Below are positions 1-9,666 of a DNA stretch of 64,000 bases, in pieces. This DNA comes from Rhizobiales bacterium SYSU XM002 (GTDB taxonomy: Bacteria; Pseudomonadota; Alphaproteobacteria; Rhizobiales; Beijerinckiaceae): positions 496,001-560,000 of the forward strand of contig VWVY01000001.1 of assembly GCA_009846685.1 (NCBI GenBank). Reading direction: 5' to 3'. The notes under the pieces are model-generated. The model ran no database searches, had not been told where the DNA came from, and saw only the letters and a list, made by a program, of their open reading frames with translations. The stretch's first letter is position 1. Each line of letters starts with the position of its first letter. The position numbers were made by a program, and so were the translations under genes.

Positions 1-270
1 TCTTTCGTCGAGAAGCCGCTGTTTTCGCGCGAGGGTTCGAACATCCGCCTCTTCGAGCGCGGGCGGGCGATGGGGGATACGGAAGGCCCATACGGCGAGG
101 AAGGCTTCGTGCGACAGCAGAAGATCCGCATTCCGGATTTCGGCAAGGGCCATGTCATCATAGGGTCGTGGATGGTCGCGAGCGAGCCAGCGGGGATGCT
201 GGTGCGCGAGGACAAATCGCCCGTCACCGGCAATCTTGCCCGCTTCATCCCGCACTTTATCGAGCCGTGA
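1..270 (+). CDS. Glutathionylspermidine synthase-like ATP-grasp protein, C-terminal fragment
   Basis: The reading frame is open from the first base and ends in TGA at 268-270, so about 89 C-terminal residues are seen and the start lies outside the window. The fragment begins with KPLFSREGSN, followed by an YGEEGFV segment, an IIGSWMVASEPAGM segment and a closing RFIPHFIEP. This is the C-terminal signature of the GSP_synth family (E. coli YgiC, YjfC and the synthetase half of Gsp), ATP-grasp ligases that join polyamines or other amines to peptides. The substrate cannot be told from this part. Two DUF1190-like genes follow about 1 kb downstream, the same partnership as ygiB/ygiC in E. coli, which supports the call. 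Confidence 0.8.
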   Translation, partial: SFVEKPLFSREGSNIRLFERGRAMGDTEGPYGEEGFVRQQKIRIPDFGKGHVIIGSWMVASEPAGMLVREDKSPVTGNLARFIPHFIEP

Positions 271-335
271 GGACGTGACCTAGACCGGGGGGAATGCTAG
301 ACCGGCGCAAGACGTTTCGTGCCGGAGAAACCCAG

Positions 336-1190
336 ATGGTCCGCCCCCTCGATCACCTCGTCATCGGCGTTCCGGATCTCGCGGCGGCCGGTGCGCTCTT
401 CGAAGCACTTGGCTTTCAGGTCGGCGGCGTAAACCGCCATCCGTGGGGCACACATAACCGCATCGTCCAGTTCGCGGATGAGACCTTTCTCGAACTCATC
501 ACGGTGGGCGAATCGGAGAAGATTCCGGAGCATGGCGACGGGTTCTTCTCCTTCGGCGCCTTCGTGCGCGATGCGCTGGCGCGCCGGCCGGGCCTCTCGA
601 TGCTGGTTCTCAAATCATCCGATGCGAGCACCGATGCGGCTGCGTTTCGTGCCGCCGGCATGGGTGATTTCGAACCGTTCGATTTCTCCCGCAAGGGGCG
701 TGGCCCCAAGGGCAATCAGGTCGAAGTCGCTTTCAGCCTTGCCTTCGCCGCCGATCCCGCGCTGCCGGAGGCGGCATTCTTCACCTGCCAGCAGCATTTC
801 CCGCGGAATTTCTGGTCAGATGCGGCGCAGGGGCATCCGAACGGGGCGACCGGGATTGCCCGCGTGACACTGGTGGCGGAAAACCCATCCGACCATCACA
901 TCTTCCTCGCCGCGTTCACGGGCAATCGCGAGATGCGTGCAACGTCGTTTGGCATCGAAATCGAGGTGGGGAATGCTGTTATCGAAGTGACCTCGCCGCA
1001 GGGCTTCGCGTTCCGTTATGGCGAAATCGCCCCGGCTGCGGTGACGCCTGTTTTCGGCGGCATCGAGATCACTGCGTCACATCTCCGGCTCGTCAGCGAG
1101 GCTGCTTTGCCCGAAATGCTCGACTATCGCGGCGGCATGACCCTGCCTTCCCGGCATTTTGGCACCACGCTGCGTTTCGTCGAGGGTTGA
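336..1190 (+). CDS. VOC superfamily (glyoxalase-like) protein
   Basis: A 284-residue protein. It opens with RPLDHLVIGVPDL, the typical first beta strand of a vicinal-oxygen-chelate module, followed by a conserved helix and an H-x-x-G-T-H-N-R segment where metal or substrate ligands usually lie. A second module continues after residue 160, so this resembles the long glyoxalase_3-like members. The substrate is unknown. I chose ATG 336 over an in-frame ATG at 294 because a GGAGAAA ribosome site sits just upstream of it and homology starts immediately after it. Its stop abuts the next gene, which suggests co-transcription. Confidence 0.75.
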   Translation: MVRPLDHLVIGVPDLAAAGALFEALGFQVGGVNRHPWGTHNRIVQFADETFLELITVGESEKIPEHGDGFFSFGAFVRDALARRPGLSMLVLKSSDASTDAAAFRAAGMGDFEPFDFSRKGRGPKGNQVEVAFSLAFAADPALPEAAFFTCQQHFPRNFWSDAAQGHPNGATGIARVTLVAENPSDHHIFLAAFTGNREMRATSFGIEIEVGNAVIEVTSPQGFAFRYGEIAPAAVTPVFGGIEITASHLRLVSEAALPEMLDYRGGMTLPSRHFGTTLRFVEG

Positions 1191-1192
1191 CC

Positions 1193-1549
1193 ATGCGCGC
1201 GGTCATTCTCGGCATCATCCTCGCCATCGCCGGGCTGATGGGTTTCCTGTTCTTCCGCGGTGAATGCCCCGGCGGGCAGGTCTTCGCCACCGAGGCGAAA
1301 TGTCGGGAAGCGGCTGGCTTCGACGCCGCCTTCTGCCGGATTTCCTTCGCGCAGGCGCGGAGGCGGGCCTACGAGGATGCTTCGCCGTTCTCGACGCAAG
1401 ATGCCTGCCTTCGCCATTTTCCGGTTTGCGAGCCGCATCACAAGGTCGTCAGCGGCTATGTGCCGACACCACGCGGCGTCTGCGTGACCCGCGACAAGCC
1501 AGGCGAACCGGTGTTCGAGAAGATCGGCCAGTCGTTCCAGAAGCGCTGA
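1193..1549 (+). CDS. DUF1190-like small membrane-anchored cysteine protein, copy 1
   Basis: About 118 residues. An N-terminal hydrophobic helix (residues 1-20) is followed by a cysteine-rich outer part with spacing CPGG, F-x-T-x-x-x-C, FC and a later C-x-x-x-FPVCE. This matches the DUF1190 (YgiB/YjfM) pattern, whose function is unknown; those proteins accompany glutathionylspermidine-synthase-like ligases. An in-frame TTG at 1187 is an alternative start, but ATG 1193 is more usual and is preceded by GAGGG. The gene overlaps or abuts the VOC gene. The family call rests on cysteine spacing and gene context only. Confidence 0.6.
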   Translation: MRAVILGIILAIAGLMGFLFFRGECPGGQVFATEAKCREAAGFDAAFCRISFAQARRRAYEDASPFSTQDACLRHFPVCEPHHKVVSGYVPTPRGVCVTRDKPGEPVFEKIGQSFQKR

Positions 1550-1651
1550 CACCCGGCTCTTAGACTTTCGCCGGGAATAGACCTTCGCAGCATTGCCTTT
1601 GGCGCGCGGGCGCGGAATGAACAGGGCAACGAAGCTCCTGAGGAACGCGAC

Positions 1652-2002
1652 ATGAAGAAGATCATCATCGCCATCGTGCTCATTGCCGGCGCCTTCCTCG
1701 GCTACAAGCTCGCCAACAAGGATGAATGCCCCGGCGGCAAGGCGTTCGAAACGGCTGCGGCATGCCAAGCGAGTGGCCTTTCGGCGGAAATCTGTTCGGG
1801 GGCGTTCAGCGCAGCGACCGAGAAGACCAAGGCGATGAAGCCAGTCGAATCGCTCGAGCAGTGCCACTTGCGTTATCCGCATTGTGAACCCGGCCATGCC
1901 GGCGGCTTCCTGCCGAAGATCGAGAAGGTCTGTATCGTCGCGGGCAAGCCGGGCGAGCCGCTCTACGGCCAGATCGGTTCCAATATTGCAGGCGGCCACT
2001 GA
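1652..2002 (+). CDS. DUF1190-like small membrane-anchored cysteine protein, copy 2
   Basis: A 116-residue paralogue of the preceding gene. It has an N-terminal membrane segment (MKKIIIAIVLIAGAFLGYK), then CPGG, a second cysteine after F-x-T, an IC pair, and a C-x-x-RYPHCEPGHAGG segment, and ends with PGEPLYGQIG, much as copy 1 ends with PGEPVFEKIG. The start ATG 1652 has GAGGAA eight to twelve bases upstream. The tandem pair lies just after the ATP-grasp gene, so the products probably serve the same envelope-related role. That role is not known for the family. Confidence 0.65.
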   Translation: MKKIIIAIVLIAGAFLGYKLANKDECPGGKAFETAAACQASGLSAEICSGAFSAATEKTKAMKPVESLEQCHLRYPHCEPGHAGGFLPKIEKVCIVAGKPGEPLYGQIGSNIAGGH

Positions 2003-2014
2003 TGGTGTAAAACC

Positions 2015-2035
2015 CCGCCCTTATCCCTAGGGCGG
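2015..2035 (+). promoter_or_regulatory. Hairpin next to the kdsA ribosome binding site
   Basis: CCGCCCT at 2015-2021 pairs perfectly with AGGGCGG at 2029-2035 around a 7-base loop. The 3' arm runs straight into the GGAGG of the kdsA Shine-Dalgarno (2034-2038), eight bases before the ATG. It may terminate the upstream unit or mask the ribosome site. There is no T-run, so an intrinsic terminator is less likely. The role is inferred. Confidence 0.4.
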
Positions 2036-2045
2036 AGGACACCAT

Positions 2046-2879
2046 ATGCCGGGCACCACCGAGGTTCGGGTCGGGAACGTTGTTTTCGGCAATGCGCTTC
2101 CTTTCGCGCTGATTGCCGGCCCGTGCCAGATGGAAAGCCGCGCCCACGCCTTCGACATGGCCGGACGTCTCAAGGAAATCTGCGGCCGGCTCGGGATTGG
2201 CTTCGTCTACAAGTCCTCCTTCGACAAGGCGAACCGCACCTCGATGAGTGCCGCGCGCGGCATCGGCATCGAGAAGGGGCTGGATATCTTCGCCGATCTG
2301 AAGGCCGAGTTCGGCATTCCGGTCATCACCGATGTCCATGAGAGCTGGCAATGCGCCGAAGCCGCCAAGGCGGTCGATATGCTCCAGATTCCGGCCTTCC
2401 TCTGCCGTCAGACCGATTTGCTCGTCGCCGCCGCGCGCACGGGCCTCGCGATCAACATCAAGAAGGGCCAGTTCCTCGCGCCCTGGGACATGCGCAACGT
2501 CATCCAGAAAGTCCGTGACGCGGGCAACGACCGGGTGATGGCCTGCGACCGCGGCACCTCCTTCGGCTACAACACGCTGGTCAGCGATTTCCGCGGCCTG
2601 CCGACGATGGCCGAGCAGTGCCGCTGCCCTGTGATCTTCGACGCGACCCATTCGGTGCAGCAACCGGGCGGGCAGGGCGGCTCCTCCGGCGGCCAGCGGG
2701 AGTTCGTCGCGGTTCTGGCCCGCGCGGCAGTGGCAGTCGGCGTCGCAGGTCTCTTCATCGAGACGCATCAGGATCCGGATGACGCGCCCTGCGATGGGCC
2801 GAACATGGTGCCGTTGCACCAGATGCCGGCACTGCTCGAACGCCTCATGGCCTACGATTCGATCACCAAGGGAGCCTGA
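2046..2879 (+). CDS. kdsA: 3-deoxy-8-phosphooctulonate (Kdo-8-P) synthase
   Basis: Condenses phosphoenolpyruvate with arabinose-5-phosphate to Kdo-8-phosphate in the cytoplasm, for the inner core of lipopolysaccharide. At 277 residues it is full length. Recognisable motifs are [34 protein letters not shown] and [12 protein letters not shown]. Cys27 in AGPC together with His202, Glu239 and Asp250 forms the metal site of the metal-dependent class, whereas the E. coli enzyme has Asn in place of the cysteine. The start has GGAGG eight bases upstream. The next gene starts three bases after the stop. Confidence 0.96.
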   Translation: MPGTTEVRVGNVVFGNALPFALIAGPCQMESRAHAFDMAGRLKEICGRLGIGFVYKSSFDKANRTSMSAARGIGIEKGLDIFADLKAEFGIPVITDVHESWQCAEAAKAVDMLQIPAFLCRQTDLLVAAARTGLAINIKKGQFLAPWDMRNVIQKVRDAGNDRVMACDRGTSFGYNTLVSDFRGLPTMAEQCRCPVIFDATHSVQQPGGQGGSSGGQREFVAVLARAAVAVGVAGLFIETHQDPDDAPCDGPNMVPLHQMPALLERLMAYDSITKGA

Positions 2880-2882
2880 GCC

Positions 2883-3437
2883 ATGCCGGTTCTGCTTGCG
2901 GTTCTCGGCGCCCTGATGTCGGGCCTCTTCATGTGGATGGTCTGGGGCAACGGTATGGACGTCGTCAATCACTGGCTCGACCAGCGGGCCAACAAGGCGA
3001 AAACCCAGAAGGACGCCAAAGCCATTGCCGATGCCCGCGATCGCGCCCGCCGCGCGCCCTTGCGTTCGATCGAGGACCCGCGCGAGGCCGCTCTGGTGCT
3101 GCTCACCAAGCTCGCCATGTTGCGCGGCGAGATCACCGCGGAGCAGAACCTGCTCCTCTCCAAGATCGCGATGGATCGCCTCGGCATGGGCGGCAAGCCG
3201 GAGCACCACACCGCGCTCGCGGCCTTCGCCGCCAAGGGCGCGCCGGATGGCGATGCGGTCGTCGCGGACCTCTCGCCTTTGTTCCACGTCCGCCTCAACG
3301 CCGAGGAGCGGGACGATCTCTTCGCGATGATGGATGAGGTCGCCGCACTGCACGGCGGGGCGACCGAAGCGCAGGAGTCGATGATCGAGCGACTCGCGAA
3401 GCGGCTGAGTTATCGACGATCGGCAGAGAACGGCTAG
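2883..3437 (+). CDS. TerB-like membrane-anchored protein of unknown function
   Basis: A 184-residue protein with one N-terminal hydrophobic helix (about residues 3-22), a charged linker rich in Lys, Ala and Arg, then an all-helical region. The helical part (REAALVLLTKLAMLRGEITAEQ, then a second repeat ending in EAQESMIERL) resembles the TerB/DjlA-type tellurite-resistance fold, which usually acts as a binding module. No catalytic residue can be named. It is probably co-transcribed with kdsA. Its stop overlaps the stop of the convergent gene within a CTAG. The fold call is by pattern only. Confidence 0.55.
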   Translation: MPVLLAVLGALMSGLFMWMVWGNGMDVVNHWLDQRANKAKTQKDAKAIADARDRARRAPLRSIEDPREAALVLLTKLAMLRGEITAEQNLLLSKIAMDRLGMGGKPEHHTALAAFAAKGAPDGDAVVADLSPLFHVRLNAEERDDLFAMMDEVAALHGGATEAQESMIERLAKRLSYRRSAENG

Positions 3438-4276
3438 GGCGTTTCGCCCGCCTTCATGAGACTCTTCACCAGCAGGGCCGACGATTGGTCTTCCGTCCCC
3501 GCGAGCGCTTTGGAAAAATCGGTTGCAATCCGGCAACCCTCCACGGGATCCAACTCGGCAATTTTGGCAACCTTGGTCAATCCGGCAACATCCAGTTTGA
3601 GGTCCTTGTAACGTCGCAGCAATTCTGGGCCGATTTCGTCCGAGGTCAGATATTTCTCCGGCATCGACGGTGACTTCACTGCAGAACGCAAAAGCGCCGC
3701 TTTTACGCGCCCCTCACGGATTACGTCATCCGATGTAAAATTGCCGGGAGCTACAAATGAACCCCTCCCGAGATAGTAATCGACGCACAACTGCGGCGTT
3801 GACGTCATTTTGGACAGGTTCAGTGCGTTGAGGGACAGCATTTCCACAAGAGTAGCATCACTGGCCTTGGCGATGCTCTTATTGACGTATTTCGAAATGA
3901 TCACACGCGACGCCACTTCGACACGGGCACTCGTATCTTTGGGCATTTCCTTGAGTATAGGCTCCAATGCTGCCCGGATCTCGACCCCCGACTCGGGGTA
4001 ACTCTCCACAAGCGCCTGGAACACTTCGTATTTCTTCATTTCTTCCAGAACGGCTTCATAGCTCGGTCCACGGTTTTGCACTTCGACCATGCCAACGACG
4101 AGTCTTGGCAAGCCAACGACGAAAAGGACGGTAACGAGAGTCGCCGTATGAGGCCATTTGACAAAACGCTCTGCCGCCCGGCCGAGCGGGAAACCCACGA
4201 TTGCGCCCAGCGCTCCGGCCGCGGCTCCGAGAAGCAAAGGATTGACCTGCGAAAGCAGGCCCAAAACCGAAGACAT
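3434..4276 (-). CDS. Unknown two-helix membrane protein
   Basis: I do not recognise a family. The 280-residue product has two hydrophobic segments near the N terminus (about residues 10-30, with a glycine-rich LLGAAAGALGAIVGFPLG stretch, and 42-62), followed by a soluble, largely helical region of about 210 residues with two cysteines. The codons are richer in A/T than in kdsA or eno, so acquisition by transfer is possible. It stands alone between convergent and same-strand neighbours and shares its stop tetranucleotide with the TerB-like gene. Confidence 0.6.
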   Translation of the reverse strand: MSSVLGLLSQVNPLLLGAAAGALGAIVGFPLGRAAERFVKWPHTATLVTVLFVVGLPRLVVGMVEVQNRGPSYEAVLEEMKKYEVFQALVESYPESGVEIRAALEPILKEMPKDTSARVEVASRVIISKYVNKSIAKASDATLVEMLSLNALNLSKMTSTPQLCVDYYLGRGSFVAPGNFTSDDVIREGRVKAALLRSAVKSPSMPEKYLTSDEIGPELLRRYKDLKLDVAGLTKVAKIAELDPVEGCRIATDFSKALAGTEDQSSALLVKSLMKAGETP

Positions 4277-4334
4277 CCGAAAACTCCGTTCTTCCTGCCG
4301 GATATCGCCACAGTGCCGCAGCGGTGTCCACGAG

Positions 4335-4910
4335 CTAGGCGGCCGGCAACGCCGCCTTCGCCATCGCCGGTTCGAGCCGCGCGGCGATGTTTTGCTGCGT
4401 CAGTTCACCCGTCACCTTGTCGACGAAGCTGCCATCGGCGCGGAAGACATAGGTTTGCGGGATGCCACGATGCTTGAGCGCCTTCTGGTAGATTCGGCCC
4501 CGCTCCACCGAGACGCGCGCGAACGGGTTGCCATGCTCGCGGAGATAGCCGCCAGCATTGGCCTCGGTATCATCCGCCGCGAGTCCGAAAAGACGGATGC
4601 CGGGCCGCTCGGCGAGGCGCATCAATTCCGGGTGCTCGATCCGGCATTGCGGGCACCATGACGCCCAGATGTTGAGAAGCGTCACGCCGCCGGCAAATGC
4701 AGCGCGTGAAAGCCCCTCGACTTGCTGGTTCGCGTGCAGCACGCCCGGAATGCCGGGCAGGGTCCCATCGTCGGGTAGCGCGGGGGTCAGAATGTCGATG
4801 CGGCCAGTCTGCGCCGCATAGCCGAATGCGCCGAGAAGCGGCAGACCGAAGAGCAGCGAGCCCGTCATCACCCGGCGGCTTGGGCCGTTTCCAGTTGCGC
4901 TTTCCGTCAT
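4335..4910 (-). CDS. CcmG/DsbE-type periplasmic thiol:disulfide oxidoreductase
   Basis: A 191-residue thioredoxin-fold protein anchored by one N-terminal helix (about residues 14-33). The active site is WASWCPQC with Cys86 and Cys89, followed by E-H-P-E-L as in CcmG, and the cis-proline loop is GIPQTYVF. Family members reduce apocytochrome c thiols before haem attachment. No ccm genes lie nearby, so a more general periplasmic reductase is also possible. I chose ATG 4910, which has a strong GGAAGGAG just upstream, although the frame is open further back. Confidence 0.82.
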   Translation of the reverse strand: MTESATGNGPSRRVMTGSLLFGLPLLGAFGYAAQTGRIDILTPALPDDGTLPGIPGVLHANQQVEGLSRAAFAGGVTLLNIWASWCPQCRIEHPELMRLAERPGIRLFGLAADDTEANAGGYLREHGNPFARVSVERGRIYQKALKHRGIPQTYVFRADGSFVDKVTGELTQQNIAARLEPAMAKAALPAA

Positions 4911-5052
4911 CGGGAACTCCTTCCGTGATGGTGGAATAGCCGGGCAATATTCCCAAGTGCTGAATCGCACAGAAAAGCTTGCGATTTTCGTTGATGGAAC
5001 CTTGCCGTCGGGCGTTAGATCCGATTTCCGCCATCCACCCTCCGAGGGCATC

Positions 5053-5700
5053 ATGAAACAGTCCGCCGTCATCCGTAGCCTGATCGCTCTGGCAGCGTTG
5101 CAGATCTTCGCCACCGGCCCAACTTCGGCACAGACGCCGCAGCAGACCGTCGCGGCGACAATGCCCGTTTATGCTCACATCGTCCGCTTTCCCGCGCCGG
5201 CCGGTTTCAATCCGGTCTTCCAGAAGGACAACGAGGGGCGGTTCTTCATCTTCGAGATGATCCCGAAGGGCGAGCACATCACGAGCTGGAAGCAGATGCT
5301 CACCGTTACCGGAATCAATGGCGCAGCGATGGCGTTGCCGACGCCAGCCCAATATCTCCAGAATTTCACACAAGGCTATCAGAAGGCCTGCCCGGACACC
5401 TTCGTTTCGCGACCGCTCAGCGAGAGCGCGCCGAAAGCGAATGAACCTGCGCTGTTCTTCATCGGCTGCGGCAAGGTTGCGCAACCGAATGAGAACCCTC
5501 GCTCGGAGGCAGTCATCGTCGGCTTTTTCGCCAGCCCAAAGGGTATCTACTCGGTGCAGTGGGCGGAGCGCGGTCCGGCACAGGACAAGGCGCCTGTGTT
5601 CGATGAAGGCAAATTGCGCCCGCGCCTCGATGCGCTCAAAACCGCCCGACTCTGCGACCGGGTGCCGGGTGAGGCGGCGCCTTATCCCAGCTGCAAGTAA
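5053..5700 (+). CDS. Secreted protein of unknown function
   Basis: A 215-residue product with a clear Sec signal peptide (MKQSAVIRSLIALAALQIF, cleavage near TSAQ). The mature part contains a beta-rich segment with YAHIVRFPAPAGFNPVFQ and EMIPKGEHITSW, an acidic patch and a cysteine pair near the C terminus. I recognise no named domain. The frame is open back to 4957, but ATG 5053 follows GAGGG and starts the signal peptide directly. It is tail-to-tail with queF: its stop ends at 5700 and the queF stop begins at 5701. Confidence 0.6.
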   Translation: MKQSAVIRSLIALAALQIFATGPTSAQTPQQTVAATMPVYAHIVRFPAPAGFNPVFQKDNEGRFFIFEMIPKGEHITSWKQMLTVTGINGAAMALPTPAQYLQNFTQGYQKACPDTFVSRPLSESAPKANEPALFFIGCGKVAQPNENPRSEAVIVGFFASPKGIYSVQWAERGPAQDKAPVFDEGKLRPRLDALKTARLCDRVPGEAAPYPSCK

Positions 5701-6159
5701 TCAACGCCCCCGGTAGGGCGGGATGCCCTGATCGGGCAGGAACAGGTTTTTCGGCAGTTCGCCGTGCTGGTAGAATACGTCGATGGGAATGCCGCCTCGC
5801 GGATACCAGTAGCCGCCGATCCGGAACCAGCGCGGTGCCAGAAGCTCGACGAGCTTCCGGCCGATGCTGACCGTGCAATCCTCGTGAAAGGCGCCGTGGT
5901 TGCGGAACGCGCCGAGGTATAGCTTGAGCGACTTCGATTCCACGAGCCATTCGCCAGGCACATAGTCGATCACGAGGATGCCGAAGTCAGGCTGACCGGT
6001 GACGGGGCAAATCGACGTGAACTCAGGGCAGGTGAAGCGCGCGACATAGTCAGCGTCCGCATGCGGGTTCGGGACGCGATCGAGATGGGCTTCCTCGGGC
6101 GACTGTGGCCAGACCGTGGGTTTGCCGAGCTGGGTGGTTTCGAACGGGGCGTTGCTCAT
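5701..6159 (-). CDS. queF: NADPH-dependent 7-cyano-7-deazaguanine reductase
   Basis: Reduces preQ0 to preQ1 in queuosine biosynthesis for tRNA modification. At 152 residues this is the short single-domain (unimodular) form. The nucleophile is Cys51 in [14 protein letters not shown] with Asp58 as acid. The QueF signature ESKSLK is at about 74-79, and HED at 92-94 binds substrate. ATG 6159 gives the typical length, while the frame remains open further upstream without support. No other queuosine gene is visible in the window. Confidence 0.93.
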   Translation of the reverse strand: MSNAPFETTQLGKPTVWPQSPEEAHLDRVPNPHADADYVARFTCPEFTSICPVTGQPDFGILVIDYVPGEWLVESKSLKLYLGAFRNHGAFHEDCTVSIGRKLVELLAPRWFRIGGYWYPRGGIPIDVFYQHGELPKNLFLPDQGIPPYRGR

Positions 6160-6224
6160 GGGCGAATTTCCGCGTGAGGCGGCTTTCCTATTTGGTGTGA
6201 TCCCGATATGAGCGGCACCCATAG

Positions 6225-7550
<1,326 letters not shown>

Positions 7551-7551
7551 T

Positions 7552-8451
7552 ATGACCACATCTCCTGCCGCGGCAGCCCCACCGCCGCGGCGGGGTCTGG
7601 CCATCCTCGCGATGCTCGGTGCCGTGCTGATCTACGGCACCAATTTCGCGATTTCGCGTCACGCGCTGCTCAATGGCATGACGCCGCATGACCTGACGGC
7701 GCTGCGCTTCCTGTTTTCCGGCATGGTGCTGTTGCCGCTGTTCCTGAAAGCCGGCGTGACGACATGCGCAGGTGTCGGCTGGGGCAGGGGGCTCGTCCTG
7801 ACCATCATGTCCGGCCTGCCGATGACCATGCTGATGATGCAGGGGCTCGCCTGGTCGCCGGCAGCGCATGGCGCGGCGATCGGCCCCGGAACTGTCACCG
7901 TAATCGGCGCGCTCGGCGGTGCCTTCCTGTTCGGCGTCAAGCCGCCGCGCAATGTCGTCATCGGCATTCTCGTCGTGCTCACGGGTCTTTCGCTGATCGG
8001 GTTCGCCGCCTCGGCCTCCGGTGCGCGCAACATCATCCTCGGAGACCTGTGCTTTTTGGGGGTCGGGCTGATCTGGGGCGGTTATCCGTTGATGCTCCAG
8101 CTCTGGCGTGTCGATCCCTTGCGCGCGACCGCTATCCTGTCCGTGCTTTCACTGGCGGTGTTCCTGCCGTACTACCTTCTGACACAGCACTCGAACCTGC
8201 CCTCGATTCCCCTGTGGATCGTGCTGTTCCACGGCATCAATCAGGGCATCCTCAACGTCGTCGTCGGGCTCTGGCTGTGGGGCTGGGCTGCGCGGGAAAT
8301 CGGTGCCGCCGAATCCGGCCGCTATCCACCCTTGATCCCGGTTATCGGCGCGCTGAGCGCGATTCCGCTGCTCGGCGAATGGCCGGGACCCTACCAATGG
8401 GGCGGCATCGCGTTGATCGTCGGCGGGTTGCTGCTCACGACGCGGCGGTAG
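7552..8451 (+). CDS. DMT family (EamA) transporter
   Basis: A 299-residue integral membrane protein with about ten hydrophobic helices arranged as two EamA repeats (roughly residues 20-145 and 160-298). The first repeat shows the usual F-A-I-S-R and L-T-A-L-R-F-L pattern, and the second ends in a GGLLLTTRR tail. Members export or take up amino acids, metabolites or drugs, and the substrate cannot be inferred here. It starts one base after the eno stop, so it is probably translated from the eno transcript. Confidence 0.85.
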   Translation: MTTSPAAAAPPPRRGLAILAMLGAVLIYGTNFAISRHALLNGMTPHDLTALRFLFSGMVLLPLFLKAGVTTCAGVGWGRGLVLTIMSGLPMTMLMMQGLAWSPAAHGAAIGPGTVTVIGALGGAFLFGVKPPRNVVIGILVVLTGLSLIGFAASASGARNIILGDLCFLGVGLIWGGYPLMLQLWRVDPLRATAILSVLSLAVFLPYYLLTQHSNLPSIPLWIVLFHGINQGILNVVVGLWLWGWAAREIGAAESGRYPPLIPVIGALSAIPLLGEWPGPYQWGGIALIVGGLLLTTRR

Positions 8452-8472
8452 GAATGGAAGCACCGGTCAGGG

Positions 8473-9189
8473 TCAGAAGAACGTGACGCGGCCATCGTCG
8501 AGATCATAGCGCGCCGCCACGATCCTGATCTTTCCGTCCTTCACCTTTCCGGCGACGATCTCGCTGTCGCGCGTCAATCGCGCCGCAGTCGCCTTGGCGC
8601 TGGCGATGATCGTGTTGTCGACGAAGTCCCCGCCGGCAGCCTGAACCGATTTCGCAATCGGGATGATGGGCGAAATCATCGGCCAGATCGACCCCGGATA
8701 GGTCGCGCCTTTGGTGACGGCATCGCAGGCAGCCGCTACGGCGCCGCAACGCTCATGCCCGAGAACCACGATCAGCGGCGAGCCAAGCACGGCCGCGCCG
8801 TATTCGATCGTCCCCATGGCGCCGACATCGACAAGGTTGCCGGCATTGCGGACGACGAATAGCTCCCCAACATTCAGGCCACCGAAAACCAGTTCAGGTG
8901 GAACCCGGCTATCGGCGCAGGAAATGATGGTCGCCCACGGCGCCTGCGACTGGGCAACGGCGGAGCGCCGCTTGCCGAGTTCCAGCGAACAGACTTCTGG
9001 CGCAGCAACATAGCGGGCGTTGCCGGCCTTCAGCTTCTCCAAGGCCTGATCGGGCGTAAGGTCGGTCGTCGGCCCGCCCGCAGCCCGAGCAAAGTCGGTG
9101 CCGGCTACCAAAGCCGCAGCCGTCAACCCCAGGCCCGCCCGTATGAAGGCACGGCGCCCCATAGCAGCGCCAGCACAATGCTCACACAT
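8473..9189 (-). CDS. Beta-class carbonic anhydrase with Tat signal
   Basis: Hydrates CO2 to bicarbonate. The zinc ligands are visible: Cys91, Asp93 and Arg95 in CADSRVPPE, then His145 and Cys148 in GHERCGAV. The N terminus carries a twin-arginine signal (GRRAFIRAGLGLTAAALV), so the enzyme should fold in the cytoplasm and work in the periplasm, which is less common for the beta class. The start is preceded by a run of G that can serve as ribosome site. It is convergent with the DMT gene, 21 bases apart. Confidence 0.9.
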   Translation of the reverse strand: MCEHCAGAAMGRRAFIRAGLGLTAAALVAGTDFARAAGGPTTDLTPDQALEKLKAGNARYVAAPEVCSLELGKRRSAVAQSQAPWATIISCADSRVPPELVFGGLNVGELFVVRNAGNLVDVGAMGTIEYGAAVLGSPLIVVLGHERCGAVAAACDAVTKGATYPGSIWPMISPIIPIAKSVQAAGGDFVDNTIIASAKATAARLTRDSEIVAGKVKDGKIRIVAARYDLDDGRVTFF

Positions 9190-9351
9190 ATACCCCCCTA
9201 TGCCGCAAGACTTCGCGGCAGCCCGATTTGATCTGCACTTCGCAGCCTATTCCAAGTATATCTTTCCGAAAAGGGAGAACAGAAACCGATTTTCCTTGTG
9301 CGGATGGTGACCCGCAACCGCTTTTTAACCCGCCCGGGCGATACTCGCGGC

Positions 9352-9666
9352 ATGATCATCCATACACGCCGCCGCCACATCAGCGCCCTCGTCGTGTTCC
9401 ACACGATCGCGTGGGGCGCCTCGGCCTATTTCGCGCATTCCGCCTATACCGGCGACCGCGGCCTCATGGCCAAGAAGGAAGTAAAGCTCAAAACACAGGA
9501 GACTTTGGACAGGATCGCCGAGGCCAAGCATGTCCGGACGACCTGGGAGCGACGCGTCAATCAGCTTTCCGGTACGGAGGTTGATCGCGACCTGCTCGAC
9601 GAGCGTCAGCGCCTGATGCTCAACCTCGCGCACAAGAACGATCTCGTCATCCAGCTCAACCGCTGA
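9352..9666 (+). CDS. ftsB: Septum formation initiator (FtsB/DivIC-like)
   Basis: A 104-residue bitopic protein with a short cytoplasmic N terminus, one membrane helix (about residues 10-28) and a periplasmic coiled coil (about 40-75), ending in the DLLDERQRLMLNLA region typical of alphaproteobacterial DivIC/FtsB. It would join FtsL and FtsQ in the divisome. Its place between eno and pdhA matches other alphaproteobacteria. The frame is open from 9298, but ATG 9352 gives a normal N terminus directly before the membrane segment. Confidence 0.82.
   Translation: MIIHTRRRHISALVVFHTIAWGASAYFAHSAYTGDRGLMAKKEVKLKTQETLDRIAEAKHVRTTWERRVNQLSGTEVDRDLLDERQRLMLNLAHKNDLVIQLNR

Noticed and set aside
1806-3536. 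Long minus-strand open frame across kdsA and the TerB-like gene
   Set aside because: No recognisable motif, and kdsA on the plus strand is unambiguous.
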